From assembly GCF_036373705.1 (NCBI RefSeq), contig NC_089863.1, positions 1,984,944 to 2,048,943 of the forward strand: 64,000 bases of DNA, written 5' to 3'. Positions 60,788 through 64,000 of this stretch are shown piece by piece; position 1 is the stretch's first letter; each line of letters opens with the position of its first letter. The DNA comes from Amia ocellicauda. Its lineage: Eukaryota > Chordata > Actinopteri > Amiiformes > Amiidae. The notes beneath the pieces are model-generated. The model saw nothing but the letters and a program-made list of their open reading frames with translations. It made no database searches and had not been told where the DNA came from. The position numbers and the translations under genes are program-made.

Positions 60788-62616
60788 TGAGTAGAGGTGC
60801 CGCTCCAGAGAGAAGCCCAGTAGAGACTCCCAGTCCAGACGCCCCAGTGCCTCCCAGTCCCCCTGAGCTGAGGCTGGTGCTGCTGGGGAGGACTGGGGCT
60901 GGGAAGAGCGCGGCAGGAAACACCATCCTGGGCCGAGAGGAGTTTCCCTCTGATGCCAGCAGCTCTGCAGTGACACAGGAGAGCGCCAAGAGAAGAGGAC
61001 GCGTGGCTGGGAGACGGGTGGCTGTGGTGGACACACCAGACTGGTTCCACACGCCTCTCTCTCAGGGGGACGTGAGACGGGACGTGGGGCTCTGTATCAA
61101 CCTGTCTGCCCCGGGACCCCACGCTTTCCTCCTGGTGACCCCGCTGGGCCGATCCACAGGGGAGGAGAGGAGGACGCTGGAGAGGGAGCGGGAGATCTTC
61201 GGGAAGGGGGCTGCGGGGCGCACCGTGCTCCTCTTCACTCACGCCGACCAGCTGAACGGCAAGAGCGTCCAGGAGTTTGTGGAGACGGGCGGCGAGGAGC
61301 TCCAGTGGCTGGTGGAGAAGTGCGGGAACAGGTACCACGCTCTGGACAACATGAACAGGGGCGACGGCACTCAGGTCACACAGCTCCTGGCCAAAATCCA
61401 GGAGGTGGTGGCAGCAAACAATGGCAGCCACTACACCAACCAGATGTACCAGGAGGCAGAGTCCCGGATCAGACAGAGGAAAGAGCAGATCCTGAGGGAC
61501 AGAGAGGAGAGGAAACAGAGGGAAGAGGAAGGGCTGAGAGAGAAGCAGCAGAAGGAAGTGCACAACTGCCTCCGCAGGATGGAGGGGGAGCTCCAGCAGC
61601 GAGAGGAGAAGATCAGAGCGCTGGAGAAGCGGATAGCAGAGCTGGAGGAGAGGCTGAGGGAGGAGAGGGATGAGGAGAGGAGGAGAGCGCTGGAGGAGGA
61701 GCTGAGGAGAGAGCGAGAGCAGAAAAAGAGGCTGGAGAGAGAGATGGAGGCGCTGAGGGAGGAGTGGGAGAGGGAGAGGAAAGAGATGGAGGAGAGACAC
61801 CAGAGGGAGATGGAGGAGCTCAGGCGGCGCTATGAGGGACAGGCCAGAGACGAGGCAGAGATGCAGCTGGACGCTCTGGACACGGCCGCAGTGGCTCTGG
61901 CGGCGGCTGGAGGGGCAGCAGGGCCCGTGTCTGAGCTGAGGCTGGTGCTGCTGGGCGGAGAGAGGACAGGGAAGAGCAGCTCAGGAAACACCATCCTGGG
62001 CCGAGAGCAGTTCCACCCTGAGAGAAGGATCGAACAGAGCGAGAGCAGCCAGGGGGCCGCAGCCGGGAGGAGGGTCACTGTGGTGGACACACCGGGCTGG
62101 GACTGGCACTCTGCCCGCTTCACGCCAGAGCGGGTCAAACAGGAGATTGTGCGCAGCGTGTCTCTGTGTCCCCCGGGACCCCACGCTGTCCTCCTGGTCC
62201 TTCCTGTGGTCTCAAAGGGGCTCATAAACAGGAGATCAGTGCAGGAACACCTGGAGCTCCTCAGTGAGACAGTCTGGAGACACACTATAGTGCTGTTCAC
62301 TGGGGGGGACGAACTGGGAGACACAACCATTGAGCAGCACATTGAGAGACACAAGGAGCTCCAGCGGCTGGTGGAGAAATGTGGGAACAGGTATCATGTT
62401 CTCAACAACAGCAACAGGGGCGACGGCACTCAGGTCACAGAGCTGCTGGACAAGATAGACGAGATGCTGGCAGGACTGAGTGTCTTTCAGTACAGGAAAG
62501 AGACAGGAGGGCTGCAGGAGAAGTTAGAGAAGAGGAGTGAGGAGAGAGGAGGAGCGAAACAGAGGGATGAAGAAGAAGAAGAGGAGACAGAAAGTGGGAG
62601 CCACACTGCCAGCTAG
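60788..62616 (+). CDS. gimap: GIMAP gene 3, exon 3: AIG1 domains 2 and 3
   Basis: Acceptor TGTTGTGTTGCAG; A|TG Met then SRGAAPERSP. Residues 657-1265 of the spliced product. Domain 2: GRTGAGKS (about 690-697), DTPDW, LSAPGPHAFLLV, FTHADQLNG, LDN. A coil follows (REEKIRALEKRIAELEERLR, then RRRYEGQARDEAE). Domain 3 without an intervening intron: GGERTGKS (about 1046-1053), DTPGW, TGGDELGD, LNN, then AGLSVFQYRKETGG and an acidic tail. Against gene 2 the tail lacks two bases near 62594 (gtgggagcc versus gtgagggagcc) and so ends early at SGSHTAS, 35 bases short of the conserved donor at 62652. In mammals GIMAP8 also has three AIG1 domains. Confidence 0.85.
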
Positions 62617-62724
62617 AAGGAGAAACAGCCATGATCTGATACCACCCTTCAGTAAGTCAGTGTGGTTGACAGCAGACAGACCACACACCTTTCACTCCAC
62701 AGCACTGAGGCCTCTTACTGACTG
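62617..62724 (+). other. Former end of exon 3 with conserved donor, then start of last intron
   Basis: In the shifted frame the sequence still reads ARRRNSHDLIPPF up to TTCA|GTAAGT (62652), as in gene 2. This shows the early stop is recent or a consensus error. Confidence 0.6.
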
Positions 62725-63956
62725 TGTCACTACAGCACACTGACACACAGCTCCACTACACCCCTGACTTTGTCACTACAGCACACTGACACACAGCTCC
62801 ACTACACCCCTGACTGTGTCACTACAGCACACTGACACACAGCTCCACTACACCCCTGACTGTGTCACTACAGCACACTGACACACAGCTCCACTACACC
62901 CCTGACTTTGTCACTACAGCACACTGACACACAGCTCCACTACACCCCTGACTGTGTCACTACAGCACACTGACACACAGCTCCACTACACCCCTGACTG
63001 TGTCACTACAGCACACTGACACACAGCTCCACTACACCCCTGACTGTGTCACTACAGCACACTGACACACAGCTCCACTACACCCCTGACTGTGTCACTA
63101 CAGCACACTGACACACAGCTCCACTACACCCCTGACTGTGTCACTACAGCACAGACACACAGCTCCACTACACCCCTGACTGTGTCACTACAGAACACTG
63201 ACACACAGCTCCACTACACCCCTGACTGTGTCACTACAGAACACTGACACACAGCCCCACTACACCCCTGACTGTGTCACTATCACACTGACACACAGCT
63301 CCACTACACCCCTGACTTTGTCACTACAGCACACTGACACACAGCTCCACTACACCCCTGACTTTGTCACTACAGCACACTGACACACAGCTCCACTACA
63401 CCCCTGACTGTGTCACTACAGCACACTGACACACAGCTCCACTACACCCCTGACTGTGTCACTACAGCACACTGACACACAGCTCCACTACACCCCTGAC
63501 TGTGTCACTACAGCACAGACACACAGCTCCACTACACCCCTGACTGTGTCACTACAGCACACTGACACACAGCTCTACTACACCCCTGACTGTGTCACTA
63601 CAGCACACTGACACACAGCTCCACTACACCCCTGACTGTGTCACTACAGCACACTGACACACAGCTCCACTACACCCCTGACTGTGTCACTACAGCACAC
63701 TGACACACAGCTCCAATAGACCCCTGACTGTGTCACTACAGCACACTGACACACAGCTCCACTACACCCCTGACTGTGTCACTACAGCACACTGACACAC
63801 AGCTCCACTACACCCCTGACTGTGTCACTACAGCACACTGACACACAGCTCCAATACACCCCTGACTGTGTCACTACAGCACACTGACACACAGCTCCAC
63901 TACACCCCTGACTGTGTCACTACAGCACACTGACACACAGCTCCACTAGACCACTG

Positions 63957-63957
<1 letters not shown>
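62725..63957 (+). repeat. 46-bp minisatellite in GIMAP gene 3 last intron, about 27 units
   Basis: Same unit as 34395-41155, including cccctgactttg variants near the start of the array as in gene 2. (CT)n from 63959 runs to the window edge and corresponds to the tract just before the terminal exon of the other copies, so that exon should lie immediately beyond. Confidence 0.95.

Positions 63958-64000
<43 letters not shown>

Overview
This window looks like nuclear DNA from a ray-finned fish. The coding sequences are split into exons with vertebrate splice signals and lie in a background of Tc1/mariner, Ty3/Gypsy, L2-like and SINE relics, (CA)n/(GA)n microsatellites and large minisatellites. 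There are no operons, Shine-Dalgarno sites or CRISPR arrays. I could not fix the species.

Layout. (1) 1-3.5 kb: a minus-strand gene that I identify as ppp1r35 (centriolar PP1 regulatory subunit 35). Four coding exons have matching splice phases; the 3' end is cut by the window edge, and a 42-bp minisatellite and a CRE/ETS-rich promoter lie upstream. (2) 3.7-18 kb: an orphan 3'UTR copy, then GIMAP gene 1 (exons at 4.75, 10.0-11.55 and 12.93-13.63 kb), an orphan terminal exon at 16.6 kb and an L2-like LINE end. (3) 18.5-29.4 kb: mostly gene-free, with a possible minus-strand terminal exon at 20.3 kb, a diverged local duplication, SINE-like pieces, a broken Gypsy integrase relic at 25.6-27.0 kb and a palindromic MITE. 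(4) 29.4-41.9 kb: GIMAP gene 2, small and probably intact, whose last intron is a 6.7-kb array of a 46-bp repeat. (5) 41.9-46.0 kb: Gypsy and Tc1 relics. (6) 46.0-64 kb: GIMAP gene 3, with an 11-kb first intron holding a 3.2-kb inverted-repeat element, an LTR-less reverse transcriptase fragment and a nearly full-length decayed Gypsy element. Its coding exons run 57.76-59.70 and 60.79-62.62 kb, and its last exon lies just beyond the window.

The main biology is a tandem family of GIMAP (AIG1-type, septin-related) GTPase genes, which in vertebrates act in immune-cell survival and membrane-associated defence. Each gene has a tiny first exon, one or two large exons coding AIG1 GTPase domains with long Glu/Arg/Lys coiled coils, and a tiny last exon. 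Every intron is phase 1, so whole domain exons can be lost or gained without breaking the frame. Gene 3 has three AIG1 domains; gene 1 has two (the second exon is frameshifted); gene 2 has one, which looks like a fusion of domain 1 with domain 3. The introns hold 40-bp and 46-bp minisatellites, and all three promoters share an ISRE-like GAAAGTGAAAGTG motif, which suggests interferon control. No step was checked by a database search; all identifications are by eye.
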